Shown: positions 1 through 4,756 of the stretch, in pieces
How positions within the stretch are numbered: the stretch's first letter is position 1
Layout: each line of letters starts with the position of its first letter
Assembly (NCBI GenBank): GCA_012729875.1
Contig: JAAYCC010000166.1
Span: forward strand, 1 to 7,384
Source of the DNA: Clostridiales bacterium
Lineage (GTDB): Bacteria > Bacillota > Clostridia > Oscillospirales > Oscillospiraceae
Direction of reading: 5' to 3'
Length of the DNA stretch: 7,384 bases
Program-made: the position numbers and the translations under genes
Notes under the pieces: model-generated
Seen by the model: the letters and a program-made list of their open reading frames with translations, nothing else
What the model was told of the DNA's origin: nothing
Databases searched by the model: none

Positions 1-10
1 CGGTATTCGA

Positions 11-115
11 TTAGCTCAACAGCGACCCAGTTTCAGGTTGATAATTACCCACTTTTTTATGCACACGCCTTACCCTTAAAGCAAAAAAGAAATATCTGAT
101 TAGATAAACACTCAT
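11..115 (-). CDS. possible 34-residue basic peptide
   Basis: This is a short open frame that begins with ATG at 115 and ends with TAA at 11-13. A good ribosome binding site, GGAGG at 124-128, lies 8 nt before the ATG. The predicted peptide has a hydrophobic aromatic start (residues 3-13, rich in Tyr and Phe), then a basic patch (RVRRVHKK, residues 14-21) and a polar tail. It may be one short membrane-anchored segment. A second mini-frame reads into it: TTG at 156, with AAAGGAG at 164-170, gives 14 codons and its stop overlaps this ATG, which would allow translational coupling. I recognise no family. The frame is short and the DNA AT-rich, so chance is a real alternative. Confidence 0.33.
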   Translation of the reverse strand: MSVYLIRYFFFALRVRRVHKKVGNYQPETGSLLS

Positions 116-172
116 AAAATCCGCCTCCACAGCTCATTATTTACAATTGGAAGCAAATTATTACTCCTTTAA

Positions 173-194
173 ATAAAATTGTAAAAAATTTTAT
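173..194 (-). terminator. weak AT-only hairpin after the GerQ-like gene
   Basis: The arms ATAAAATT (173-180) and AATTTTAT (187-194) are perfect inverted repeats around a 6-nt loop. The hairpin lies just past the stop of the GerQ-like gene as read on the minus strand. There is no GC in the stem, so it would be a weak terminator at best. Confidence 0.25.
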
Positions 195-203
195 ATTTCA
201 TAA

Positions 204-569
204 TCAAATAATACTAATATTTATTATTGAACCCAGCTCCACTAATAATAAATTATATGTCTGATATGAGTACACACCGATAAAATTCGTTCCAACTACT
301 TTAAGCTCTCCTTTACTCTCATAGTATCTATTATTAGGTAATGCATATCTGACCAGCACGGTTTTTCCAATATATCTTTTCAGATAGTCGGATAAATTAT
401 ATGGCCACATATCTGTCGTCTCTCTTTTTTCGGAATCGCAGCTCTCTTTTTCGATAACAACACTCTTACCGCTGATAAATTCGTTTATATTTCTGAAGCT
501 ACGTTCTTCCGGAGGTTCAGGGACCGCAGCGGAGAATTTCGGATCGTTTCCATTATTATATTCAGACAT
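204..569 (-). CDS. GerQ-like small beta-barrel protein, probably spore-coat associated
   Basis: The protein has 121 residues. The first 45 or so are acidic, polar and Pro-rich and look disordered. The C-terminal half (about residues 55-121) has the pattern YLKRYIGKTVLVRY...GELKVVG..FIGVYSY...LLLVELGSI, which fits the small SH3/LSm-like fold of GerQ-type coat proteins, where a surface-exposed barrel follows a variable N-terminus. GerQ in Bacillus is a coat protein crosslinked by transglutaminase and needed for germination lysis; the match here is judged from the strand pattern and the cotJ context, not from a search. I chose ATG at 569 because GGGGTGA at 574-580 is well spaced for it. A TTG at 572 directly before it would sit too close to that site. 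The gene follows cotJC after a terminator, so it may depend on read-through. Another sporulation protein of unknown type is possible. Confidence 0.62.
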   Translation of the reverse strand: MSEYNNGNDPKFSAAVPEPPEERSFRNINEFISGKSVVIEKESCDSEKRETTDMWPYNLSDYLKRYIGKTVLVRYALPNNRYYESKGELKVVGTNFIGVYSYQTYNLLLVELGSIINISII

Positions 570-583
570 CAATTCACCCCTAT

Positions 584-609
584 AAAAAAACAGGCCAAAG
601 CCTGTTTTT
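584..609 (-). terminator. intrinsic terminator after cotJC
   Basis: A 10-bp perfect stem, AAAAACAGGC (586-595) and GCCTGTTTTT (600-609), encloses a 4-nt loop. Read on the minus strand it is followed by a run of seven T (complement of 584-590). It lies in the short gap between the cotJC stop (629-631) and the ribosome binding site of the next gene (574-580), so it either ends the cotJ transcript or lowers expression of the downstream GerQ-like gene. The A/T flanks are symmetric, so it could also work in the other direction. Confidence 0.82.
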
Positions 610-628
610 AGTTTATTGCGTTTTACCG

Positions 629-1213
629 CTAGCTCTGAATGCTGAAGACTCTTTTTTCTTCTAAATAGTCCTGAACATAACGAAGTGCCTCTCCAAATCT
701 CTGGAAGTGAACTATCTCCCTTTCGCGAAGGAACTTAAGCGGATCCAGGACATCCGGATCATCAGTCATTCTTATCAGATATTCATACGTGGACCGTGCC
801 TTTTGCTCAGCCGCCATATCTTCATAAAGGTCCGTAATGGGATCTCCTTTTGACTGTAAATAAGACGCGTTGAAAGGCACTCCGGAAGCACTTACAGGAT
901 AGACGGCGGTATCGTGATCAGCATAATACGGTGCAAAGCTGCTCTCTTCAATTTCTTTGGTGCTTATCCCCTGAGTAAGCTGCCTTACTATCGTTCCGAT
1001 CATTTCGAGGTGGGCAAGCTCTTCGGTTCCGATATCGTTCAGAGTAGCTTTAGCCTGCGGTGTAATCATTGAAAACCTCTGGCTGAGATATCTTATGGAT
1101 GCAGCCAGTTCCCCGTCCGGTCCGCCGTATTGAGTTATAATCAGTTTGGCTAGCTTTGGGTCGGGGTTCTTTATTTTTATCGGATATTCAAGTTTTTTAT
1201 CATACATCCACAT
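629..1213 (-). CDS. cotJC: spore coat protein CotJC, manganese-catalase family
   Basis: The protein has 194 residues and starts MWMYDKKLEYP, the usual CotJC start. It is a four-helix-bundle protein of the manganese catalase family, which disproportionates hydrogen peroxide in the outer spore layers. The expected dimanganese ligands are all visible: Glu35 in the GGPDGELAASIRYLSQR helix, Glu65 and His68 in TEELAHLEM, Glu136 in DMAAEQKAR and Glu166/His169 in REREIVHFQRF, so catalysis is plausible. Length fits CotJC, which lacks the long C-terminal extension of classic Mn catalases. The ATG shares one base with the cotJB stop (TGATG), and GGAGGG at 1223-1228 inside cotJB is its ribosome binding site, so the two genes are translationally coupled. 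It is the last gene before the terminator at 584-609. Confidence 0.96.
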   Translation of the reverse strand: MWMYDKKLEYPIKIKNPDPKLAKLIITQYGGPDGELAASIRYLSQRFSMITPQAKATLNDIGTEELAHLEMIGTIVRQLTQGISTKEIEESSFAPYYADHDTAVYPVSASGVPFNASYLQSKGDPITDLYEDMAAEQKARSTYEYLIRMTDDPDVLDPLKFLREREIVHFQRFGEALRYVQDYLEEKRVFSIQS

Positions 1214-1494
1214 CAGCTGTTACCCTCCGTCAATTCGAAATTATAGTTCTTTTGCCACGGCCATGGATTGTCAATCCACTGCCACGGCTGCTTGCTAGTG
1301 CTGTTATTTGCAAGCAGCATGCCATAGTGCATGTTATATTGATCTCTCAACTCTTTTACTTGCATAACACAGTCGTTGTACAGTGTTATTGCTTCCGAAT
1401 CATCCGGGTGAGTGTTTAGATATAGATGCAGATCTATTATAAAAAAGTCGAGTTCTGTAATTCTTTTAAGCATTTCATTTCTACTCATCTCCAT
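1213..1494 (-). CDS. cotJB: spore coat protein CotJB
   Basis: The protein has 93 residues. The N-terminal half (about 5-50) is helical, with RNEMLKRITELDFFIIDLHLYLNTHPDD typical of CotJB, followed by YNDCVMQVKELRDQYNMHYGML and the Trp/Pro-rich tail WQWIDNPWPWQ (about residues 71-81) that marks the family. CotJB is a small structural coat protein that acts with CotJA and CotJC. The start at 1494 is supported by AAGGGA about 8 nt upstream; an in-frame ATG two codons later (1488) has no proper spacing. The gene overlaps the end of cotJA by 14 nt and the start of cotJC by 1 nt, which implies one transcript and a fixed ratio of products. Confidence 0.95.
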   Translation of the reverse strand: MEMSRNEMLKRITELDFFIIDLHLYLNTHPDDSEAITLYNDCVMQVKELRDQYNMHYGMLLANNSTSKQPWQWIDNPWPWQKNYNFELTEGNS

Positions 1495-1690
1495 ATACCA
1501 TCCCTTCCGTTCTTCTCCTGTAATTATCCCACAACGGCGGGAAAATGGTACCCTTCATAAGTGAGCTTTCCGGGCTGAAGGTCGAGCAGAGAAATTGGAA
1601 AGGCACATATGCCTGAGCAAGCTTAACATTTTCCAATACTGTCTCCTGAGGTATGCATTTATCCGGCATGGCAGCCGTATAAGTCTCCAT
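1481..1690 (-). CDS. cotJA: spore coat associated protein CotJA
   Basis: The protein has 69 residues. It carries the CotJA core LAQAYVPFQFLCSTFSPESSLMKGTIFPPLWDNY (about residues 24-57), in which YVPFQ, FSP and KGTIFP are the recognisable family blocks. It is a small coat component made in the mother cell together with CotJB and CotJC. AAAGGAG at 1699-1705 lies 8 nt before the ATG, which fixes the start. It is the first gene of the three-gene operon. Upstream on the minus strand are about 290 nt of non-coding DNA, where a weak mother-cell sigma -10-like element is seen at 1738-1745. Confidence 0.94.
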   Translation of the reverse strand: METYTAAMPDKCIPQETVLENVKLAQAYVPFQFLCSTFSPESSLMKGTIFPPLWDNYRRRTEGMVYGDE

Positions 1691-1737
1691 TTACAACGCT
1701 CCTTTACTATGCTGTAATTTTGTTCATGAGACATTTC

Positions 1738-1745
1738 ATAGTATG
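1738..1745 (-). promoter_or_regulatory. possible sigma-E-type -10 element for cotJ
   Basis: On the minus strand this octamer reads CATACTAT, one mismatch from the sigma-E -10 consensus CATACA(A/C)T, and lies about 48 nt before the cotJA start. I see no convincing -35 element at the usual 14-15 nt spacing. The cotJ operon of Bacillus is transcribed by the mother-cell sigma factor E, so the position is sensible, but an octamer alone is weak evidence. Confidence 0.28.
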
Positions 1746-1851
1746 AAGGATTTAAGGTTCTTGTTACGCACTATCTCATTTATTTGCTGTTTTTCATAGC
1801 CATTATTTCAATCCAAAAAAGTTTAGCAAGGGGCTTTTATTAGACATGACC

Positions 1852-1889
1852 AAGGGGCTGTAGCAAAATGAAATCTGCTACAGCCCCTT
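1852..1889. repeat. 14-bp perfect inverted repeat (strong hairpin) between two minus-strand units
   Basis: AAGGGGCTGTAGCA (1852-1865) and its exact complement TGCTACAGCCCCTT (1876-1889) enclose a 10-nt loop. The hairpin lies 92 nt past the GlsB-family stop codon, so it can end that transcript, although no T-run follows it on the minus strand. On the plus strand a T-run starts 11 nt after the stem. A 9-nt copy of its left edge, CAAGGGGCT, occurs at 1827-1835 as well as at 1851-1859, so part of the left arm is duplicated. Terminator, dispersed repeat or relic of an element end are all possible. Confidence 0.72.
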
Positions 1890-1900
1890 ATAGGTTTACA

Positions 1901-1920
1901 TTTTTTTCTGCAGAAAAAAA
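1901..1920. repeat. 20-bp perfect palindrome
   Basis: The sequence TTTTTTTCTGCAGAAAAAAA is a perfect palindrome with no loop, centred on CTGCAG, only 11 nt to the right of the 14-bp hairpin. As RNA it could form a weak A/U stem; as DNA it is a candidate protein-binding site. The T-run in its left half could serve as the tail of the neighbouring hairpin for transcripts read on the plus strand. Confidence 0.6.
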
Positions 1921-1981
1921 CTCTCTCCCTGCAAACATTTTTAAATATTACATCCCGAGAACAAAAAATCTGTTCCGCATT

Positions 1982-2242
1982 TTAGTCCGCTTTCGCCGAT
2001 TTGAACAGATTAATAATTGCTAACAGTATAACAGACCCCAGAAGCGCGACAAGAAAACTCTGTATATTGAAGCCTGTTATCTCTAATCCGCCAAAATAGT
2101 TCATAAGAAATCCGCCTATAAAAGCACCTATAATTCCAACGATTATATTAGCCACTACACCCATTGAGGCATTTTTCTTCATAATAATGCTTGCGACCCA
2201 GCCGGCCAATCCACCTAGAACAATCCAAGAAATAATTCCCAT
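1982..2242 (-). CDS. GlsB/YeaQ/YmgE family small membrane protein
   Basis: The protein has 86 residues, the normal length for this family (formerly called transglycosylase-associated). It begins GIISWIVLGGLAGWVASIIM, followed by a Gly-rich helix, ANIIVGIIGAFIGGFLMNYFG, and a C-terminal helix ending in a short charged tail. Three membrane segments are likely, at about residues 2-20, 28-49 and 62-80; the GxxxG-type spacing suits tight helix packing. The family is linked to general and envelope stress responses, but its molecular activity is not known. AGGAG at 2249-2253 lies 6 nt before the ATG. A 34-codon gene ends 17 nt upstream on the same strand, so the two are probably cotranscribed. Confidence 0.9.
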   Translation of the reverse strand: MGIISWIVLGGLAGWVASIIMKKNASMGVVANIIVGIIGAFIGGFLMNYFGGLEITGFNIQSFLVALLGSVILLAIINLFKSAKAD

Positions 2243-2259
2243 AATTTTCTCCTAAACTT

Positions 2260-2364
2260 TTATTTAGCTATTGCGTTACACTCATTGACGCACGCCTGTA
2301 CACAGCTGTTATACATATCCCTGAGTTTTTGATGTTTATCAGTAAGATTTTTTACAACTTCCAT
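2260..2364 (-). CDS. 34-residue cysteine peptide (CxxxCxxxC)
   Basis: This small gene starts with ATG at 2364, with AAAGGA at 2371-2376 about 6 nt upstream, and stops with TAA at 2260-2262. The peptide is polar and predicted helical along its length. Cys21, Cys25 and Cys29 are spaced four apart, so they would line one face of a helix, and His11 lies on the N-terminal part. That arrangement suits metal binding or disulfide-linked assembly in a dimer or higher oligomer. An in-frame ATG at 2379 exists but has no ribosome binding site. The gene precedes the GlsB-family gene by 17 nt. I do not recognise a named family; a short coat or stress peptide is a guess from context. Good start signals and a protein-like composition make it more likely real than chance. 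Confidence 0.6.
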   Translation of the reverse strand: MEVVKNLTDKHQKLRDMYNSCVQACVNECNAIAK

Positions 2365-2379
2365 ACCTATTCCTTTCAT

Positions 2380-2649
2380 ATTTATTAGGGCGTTATGGGG
2401 AAGGTCGTCTCCCTTAACTTATACCCTAAGGATCGAAGCTTTTCACCTGCATCCTTAATAATATCGCGTTTTTCATTTTATCATTTTAATCAATTAATAA
2501 GCACCATTAGTATTACGCGAAAAGCCCCCCTTATTAATTAAAATACGGTTTTTTCATTATTTTCACGAATACTGCGCCCGGTTTAGTATTGCATGGACGA
2601 GCCAAATAACATTTTAATTTTTATATTCAGGTGGTGTGATAATATGTCG
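2380..2649. other. AT-rich intergenic region without a supported gene
   Basis: No frame here has both a start codon and a ribosome binding site. Visible structure is an inverted repeat, AATTAATAA (2492-2500) and TTATTAATT (2531-2539), around a 30-nt spacer that ends in a C-run (2525-2530). The promoter of the 34-codon gene and GlsB-family gene should lie here on the minus strand, but no sigma-A or sporulation consensus stands out. A 30-codon open stretch on the minus strand ending at 2385 lacks a start codon. Confidence 0.5.
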
Positions 2650-2680
2650 GCGCTTGCTGCCCGGAGGGTAAAGCAGGCGC
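2650..2680 (-). terminator. possible terminator hairpin after the redox gene
   Basis: GCGCTTGCT (2650-2658) can pair with AGCAGGCGC (2672-2680), nine pairs with one G-T wobble, around a 13-nt loop. It lies 13 nt past the stop codon of the thioredoxin-like gene on the minus strand, where the operon should end. No T-run follows, so termination would need help or be incomplete. Confidence 0.35.
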
Positions 2681-2692
2681 TCATTATTGGAT

Positions 2693-3052
2693 TTAATTTT
2701 GACTGCCACGCAAAATTTTCACAAGCTCCTCGGTTTTGAGCACCTTGCCGCAGGAGAGCACTTTCCCGTCTACGACAAGGGCCGGCGTCGACATCACGCC
2801 ATAGGCCGCTATCTGCGAAAAATCCGTTACGTGGTCGATTGTCGTATCCATTCCCAGCTGCTCAAGCGCCGCCCTGGTCTCCATTTCAAGCTGCCTGCAT
2901 TTTGAGCACCCGCTTCCAAGTACCTTCACGTCAGGCCCCGCGGACTTTGCTCTCTCTGATTTCGCCATGCTTTCGGCATCGTAGCTGCGGCTGCAGCAGC
3001 AACCGGAGCTTTCTTCTTTTTTCTTTCCATTTTTAAAAAATGACATGTTCAT
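2693..3052 (-). CDS. small thioredoxin-fold protein with CxxC and Cys-rich N-terminus
   Basis: The protein has up to 119 residues. Residues 41-115 form the compact thioredoxin fold of the small redox-active disulfide (MTH895/TM0996-like) family: VKVLGSGCSKC with the active-site pair Cys49/Cys52, a helix QLEMETRAALEQLG, the cis-proline segment STPALVVDG (Pro90) and a last strand with Cys101. The first 40 residues are a charged linker carrying three consecutive cysteines (18-20), an extra thiol site. Such proteins are often encoded beside DUF318/ArsP-type permeases and may reduce or pass on the substrate metal, though this is not proven. The gene follows the permease by 24 nt, so they share a transcript. 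AAGGAG at 3056-3061 lies 3 nt before ATG 3052 but 9 nt before ATG 3046; the latter (117 residues, MSFFKNGKKK) may be the true start. Confidence 0.85.
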   Translation of the reverse strand: MNMSFFKNGKKKEESSGCCCSRSYDAESMAKSERAKSAGPDVKVLGSGCSKCRQLEMETRAALEQLGMDTTIDHVTDFSQIAAYGVMSTPALVVDGKVLSCGKVLKTEELVKILRGSQN

Positions 3053-3076
3053 ACTCTCCTTTATGGAATCATTTTG

Positions 3077-4090
3077 CTATATAATCAAGCCCTGTATGGC
3101 GTTGAAAAAGTAACCCACTATGATAATGCCGACCGTACAGATGGCGACGAAAAGGGCCAGAAGCTTCGGTTTGACCGCCTTGCGCAGCATGATCATCGAG
3201 GGCAGAGACAGCGTGGTAACCGCCATCATAAATGATAGAATTGTGCCAAGCTGCGCTCCTTTGTATAACAGTGCCTCCGCGATCGGGATGGTGCCGAAGA
3301 TGTCCGCATACATCGGGACTCCTATCAGGGTTGCAAGAACAACGCCAAAGGGGTTATTGCTGCCGAGTACAAGCGACACCCATTCTTCCGGAATCCAGTT
3401 GTGGATTACAGCTCCGATACCGACACCTATCATGATATATGGAAACACTTTTTTGAAGGTGGATAACATCTGCTCCTTTGCATAAAGCAGCCGGTCCTTT
3501 TTTGTCAGGCTGGGCGACTCAATATCCACACTGCCTGCTGTAAGAATAAAGCTCTCCACATACTTCTCCATATGCAGCTTCTCTATAATCGTACCGCCGA
3601 CTACAGCGATGATAAGACCGACGACCACGTATATAACAGCCACCTTTGCGCCAAAAATGCTCATAAGCAAAAGTAGCGACCCAAGATCGACCATCGGCGA
3701 GGAAATCAAAAACGAGAACGTCACGCCCACAGGAAGCCCCGCCGACGTAAAACCGATAAACAGTGGAATTGAGGAGCAGGAGCAGAATGGCGTCACCGTC
3801 CCGAGTAGCGCTGAGATACAGTTTGCCCCGATACCGTGAAACCGGCCGAGAATCTTCTTGCTGCGCTCCGGAGGAAAGTAACTTTGTATATAGCTTATGA
3901 GGAAGATAAGGAAGCACAACAGTATAGTGATCTTAATCACGTCGTAAAAGAAAAACACGATGCTTCCGACCAGACGGGCAGACGGGTCAAGCCCCAGCGC
4001 GGAAAGGCCGCTTTCGATAAGCCCATGCAGCCATTTCATGCCGAGGATCTGATATTGGAAAAAGTCCCAAATCGCTTTTAGTATCTGCAT
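3077..4090 (-). CDS. ArsP/DUF318-family permease
   Basis: The protein has 337 residues and 8 or more predicted membrane helices in two related halves joined by a charged linker (about residues 169-205). The first half holds the family signature TPFCSCSSIPLFIGF, with Cys103 and Cys105 in the membrane and SSPMVDLGS after it; the second half has GVPMYADIFGTIPIAEALL and LSLPSMIMLRKAVKP. ArsP members export trivalent organoarsenicals using membrane cysteines, and relatives are linked to Cu/Zn or other metals, so the substrate here is uncertain. The start at 4090 has GAGGG about 10 nt upstream. It lies downstream of an ArsR-type gene, with its own operator inside the presumed promoter (4118-4145), and is followed by a redox protein gene. 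No arsenate reductase or methylase is next to it. Confidence 0.93.
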   Translation of the reverse strand: MQILKAIWDFFQYQILGMKWLHGLIESGLSALGLDPSARLVGSIVFFFYDVIKITILLCFLIFLISYIQSYFPPERSKKILGRFHGIGANCISALLGTVTPFCSCSSIPLFIGFTSAGLPVGVTFSFLISSPMVDLGSLLLLMSIFGAKVAVIYVVVGLIIAVVGGTIIEKLHMEKYVESFILTAGSVDIESPSLTKKDRLLYAKEQMLSTFKKVFPYIMIGVGIGAVIHNWIPEEWVSLVLGSNNPFGVVLATLIGVPMYADIFGTIPIAEALLYKGAQLGTILSFMMAVTTLSLPSMIMLRKAVKPKLLALFVAICTVGIIIVGYFFNAIQGLII

Positions 4091-4117
4091 AGCGTGAAAC
4101 CCTCACTCTCGAAATAT

Positions 4118-4145
4118 AATATATATCAAATAATTTTGATGTGTA
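4118..4145 (-). promoter_or_regulatory. candidate promoter of the permease operon
   Basis: On the minus strand TACACA (4140-4145, four of six matches to the -35 consensus) and TATATT (4118-4123, five of six to -10) are 16 nt apart. The ArsR-type operator 4125-4140 fills the spacer, so a bound repressor would block RNA polymerase. The weak -35 box leaves the exact promoter uncertain. Confidence 0.45.
4125..4140. promoter_or_regulatory. ArsR-type operator in front of the permease gene
   Basis: ATCAAA-TAAT-TTTGAT is a perfect 6-bp inverted repeat with a 4-nt centre. The same arms, and the same flanks (AT on the left, GTG on the right), recur at 4506-4521 in front of arsR. The site agrees with known ArsR/SmtB operators of the ATCAA(N6)TTGAT type and lies 35 nt before the permease start. 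Confidence 0.8.
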
Positions 4146-4154
4146 CTGCTGTTT

Positions 4155-4179
4155 AAAAGCCATCATTTTGACGGCCTTT
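4155..4179 (-). terminator. hairpin overlapping the arsR stop codon
   Basis: On the minus strand AAAGGCCGTCA pairs with TGATGGCTTTT around a 3-nt AAA loop: an 11-bp stem with two G-T wobbles and a short T-run at its 3' edge. It includes bases of the arsR stop codon (4178-4180). It may end or attenuate the arsR transcript, so that the permease is driven mainly by its own promoter. Confidence 0.62.
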
Positions 4180-4492
4180 ATCTATTACAGCAATTGTTCT
4201 CATCTATAAATGTGTTTGGCGTTGTCAGTTCTTTCAGCAGCTCAGCTGCATATTCGCTGCCTTTTCCACTGATTTTGTAATGTGTCCATCTGCCCTCCTG
4301 CCGGCTCTCCACAACGCCCGACTCAAGCAGGATCTTCATATGGTATGAGAGTCCTGACTGTCCCAAGTCCAGCTGTTCCAGCAAAACACAGGCACATTTT
4401 TCCCCGTCGCGCAATAGTTCAAGTATCCGTAGACGTTTTTCGTCGCAAAATGCCTTGAAGACTTTTGCATGTTCTTCATATATATCTGCCAA
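4178..4492 (-). CDS. ArsR/SmtB-family metal(loid)-sensing repressor
   Basis: The protein has 104 residues with a winged helix-turn-helix: EKRLRILELLRDGEKCACVLLEQL leads into the recognition helix GQSGLSYHMKILLESG (about 44-59) and the wing VESRQEGRWTHYKI (61-74). Cys33 and Cys35 sit in the ArsR-type CxC site, at the start of the DNA-binding region, as in arsenite-sensing ArsR proteins; Cys16, Cys101 and Cys102 may add ligands. Binding of a thiophilic metalloid should release DNA. The start is TTG at 4490-4492; the upstream GAGGTGATC matches the 16S rRNA tail almost perfectly, and no ATG lies nearby in frame. An operator (4506-4521) sits at its own promoter, so it is autoregulated, and a second one controls the permease. 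It is divergent from the membrane-protein gene at 4757. Confidence 0.94.
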   Translation of the reverse strand: MADIYEEHAKVFKAFCDEKRLRILELLRDGEKCACVLLEQLDLGQSGLSYHMKILLESGVVESRQEGRWTHYKISGKGSEYAAELLKELTTPNTFIDENNCCNR

Positions 4493-4505
4493 GCGATCAC
4501 CTCAT

Positions 4506-4521
4506 ATCAAAATTATTTGAT
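4506..4521. promoter_or_regulatory. ArsR-type operator in front of arsR
   Basis: ATCAAA-ATTA-TTTGAT repeats the arms of the site at 4125-4140, with the 4-nt centre reversed. It starts 8 nt past the -10 box of the arsR promoter, covering the expected transcription start and early leader, and ends next to the ribosome binding site. Repressor binding should block initiation or escape. Confidence 0.82.
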
Positions 4522-4529
4522 GTGTTTTC

Positions 4530-4558
4530 AGTATATGCGCTGAATTAGATATTGTCAA
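4530..4558 (-). promoter_or_regulatory. sigma-A promoter of arsR
   Basis: On the minus strand a perfect -35 TTGACA (4553-4558) and a -10 TATACT (4530-4535) are separated by exactly 17 nt. The start of transcription is expected near 4522-4524, at the edge of the ArsR-type operator. Confidence 0.85.
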
Positions 4559-4628
4559 TGCTTTACTCTACAATTCATCATAGACATGTTCAGGTGAAAA
4601 ATATGTAGCTCTTTTACGTAAAGCTTAC

Positions 4629-4656
4629 TTGACATTTCAACCATCTGTGTTATACT
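4629..4656 (+). promoter_or_regulatory. sigma-A promoter of the membrane-protein gene
   Basis: A perfect TTGACA (4629-4634) and TATACT (4651-4656) are 16 nt apart, giving a start of transcription near 4662-4664, inside the palindrome at 4662-4677. A short TTTACGTAAA palindrome at 4613-4622 lies just upstream. The leader to the ATG at 4757 is about 95 nt. Confidence 0.8.
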
Positions 4657-4661
4657 GAAAT

Positions 4662-4677
4662 GGAAAGTTAACTTTCC
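4662..4677. promoter_or_regulatory. perfect 16-bp palindrome, likely repressor operator
   Basis: GGAAAGTTAACTTTCC is self-complementary over all 16 bp and overlaps the predicted transcription start of the downstream gene. The position is typical of a dimeric repressor site. It is unlike the ArsR-type operators nearby, and no gene for a matching regulator is in the window. Confidence 0.7.
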
Positions 4678-4756
4678 GCAGAAGCACATTAGTATTCAGA
4701 ATTGCAAAGTTTTTGGGGCTGTTATCAAAAATATTTTTATTTGTGAGGTAGAAAAA

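Noticed and set aside
1156..1419. 87-codon plus-strand frame opposite cotJB and cotJC
   Set aside because: It is antisense to two confidently identified genes and has no family resemblance.
2385..2475. 30-codon open stretch on minus reading KDAGEKLRSLGYKLRET
   Set aside because: It looks protein-like but has no ATG, GTG or TTG start after the preceding in-frame stop and no ribosome binding site; at most it is a gene remnant.
2644..2739. 31-codon plus-strand frame starting ATG at 2644 after GGTGGTG
   Set aside because: It runs antisense into the well-supported redox gene and through the candidate hairpin at 2650-2680; its ribosome binding site is poor.
3519..3917. 132-codon open frame on the minus strand inside the permease gene
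   Set aside because: It is an out-of-frame shadow of the permease, which has clear family motifs and membrane helices in its own frame; the shadow has low-complexity basic and Tyr/Arg-rich composition and no ribosome binding site of note.
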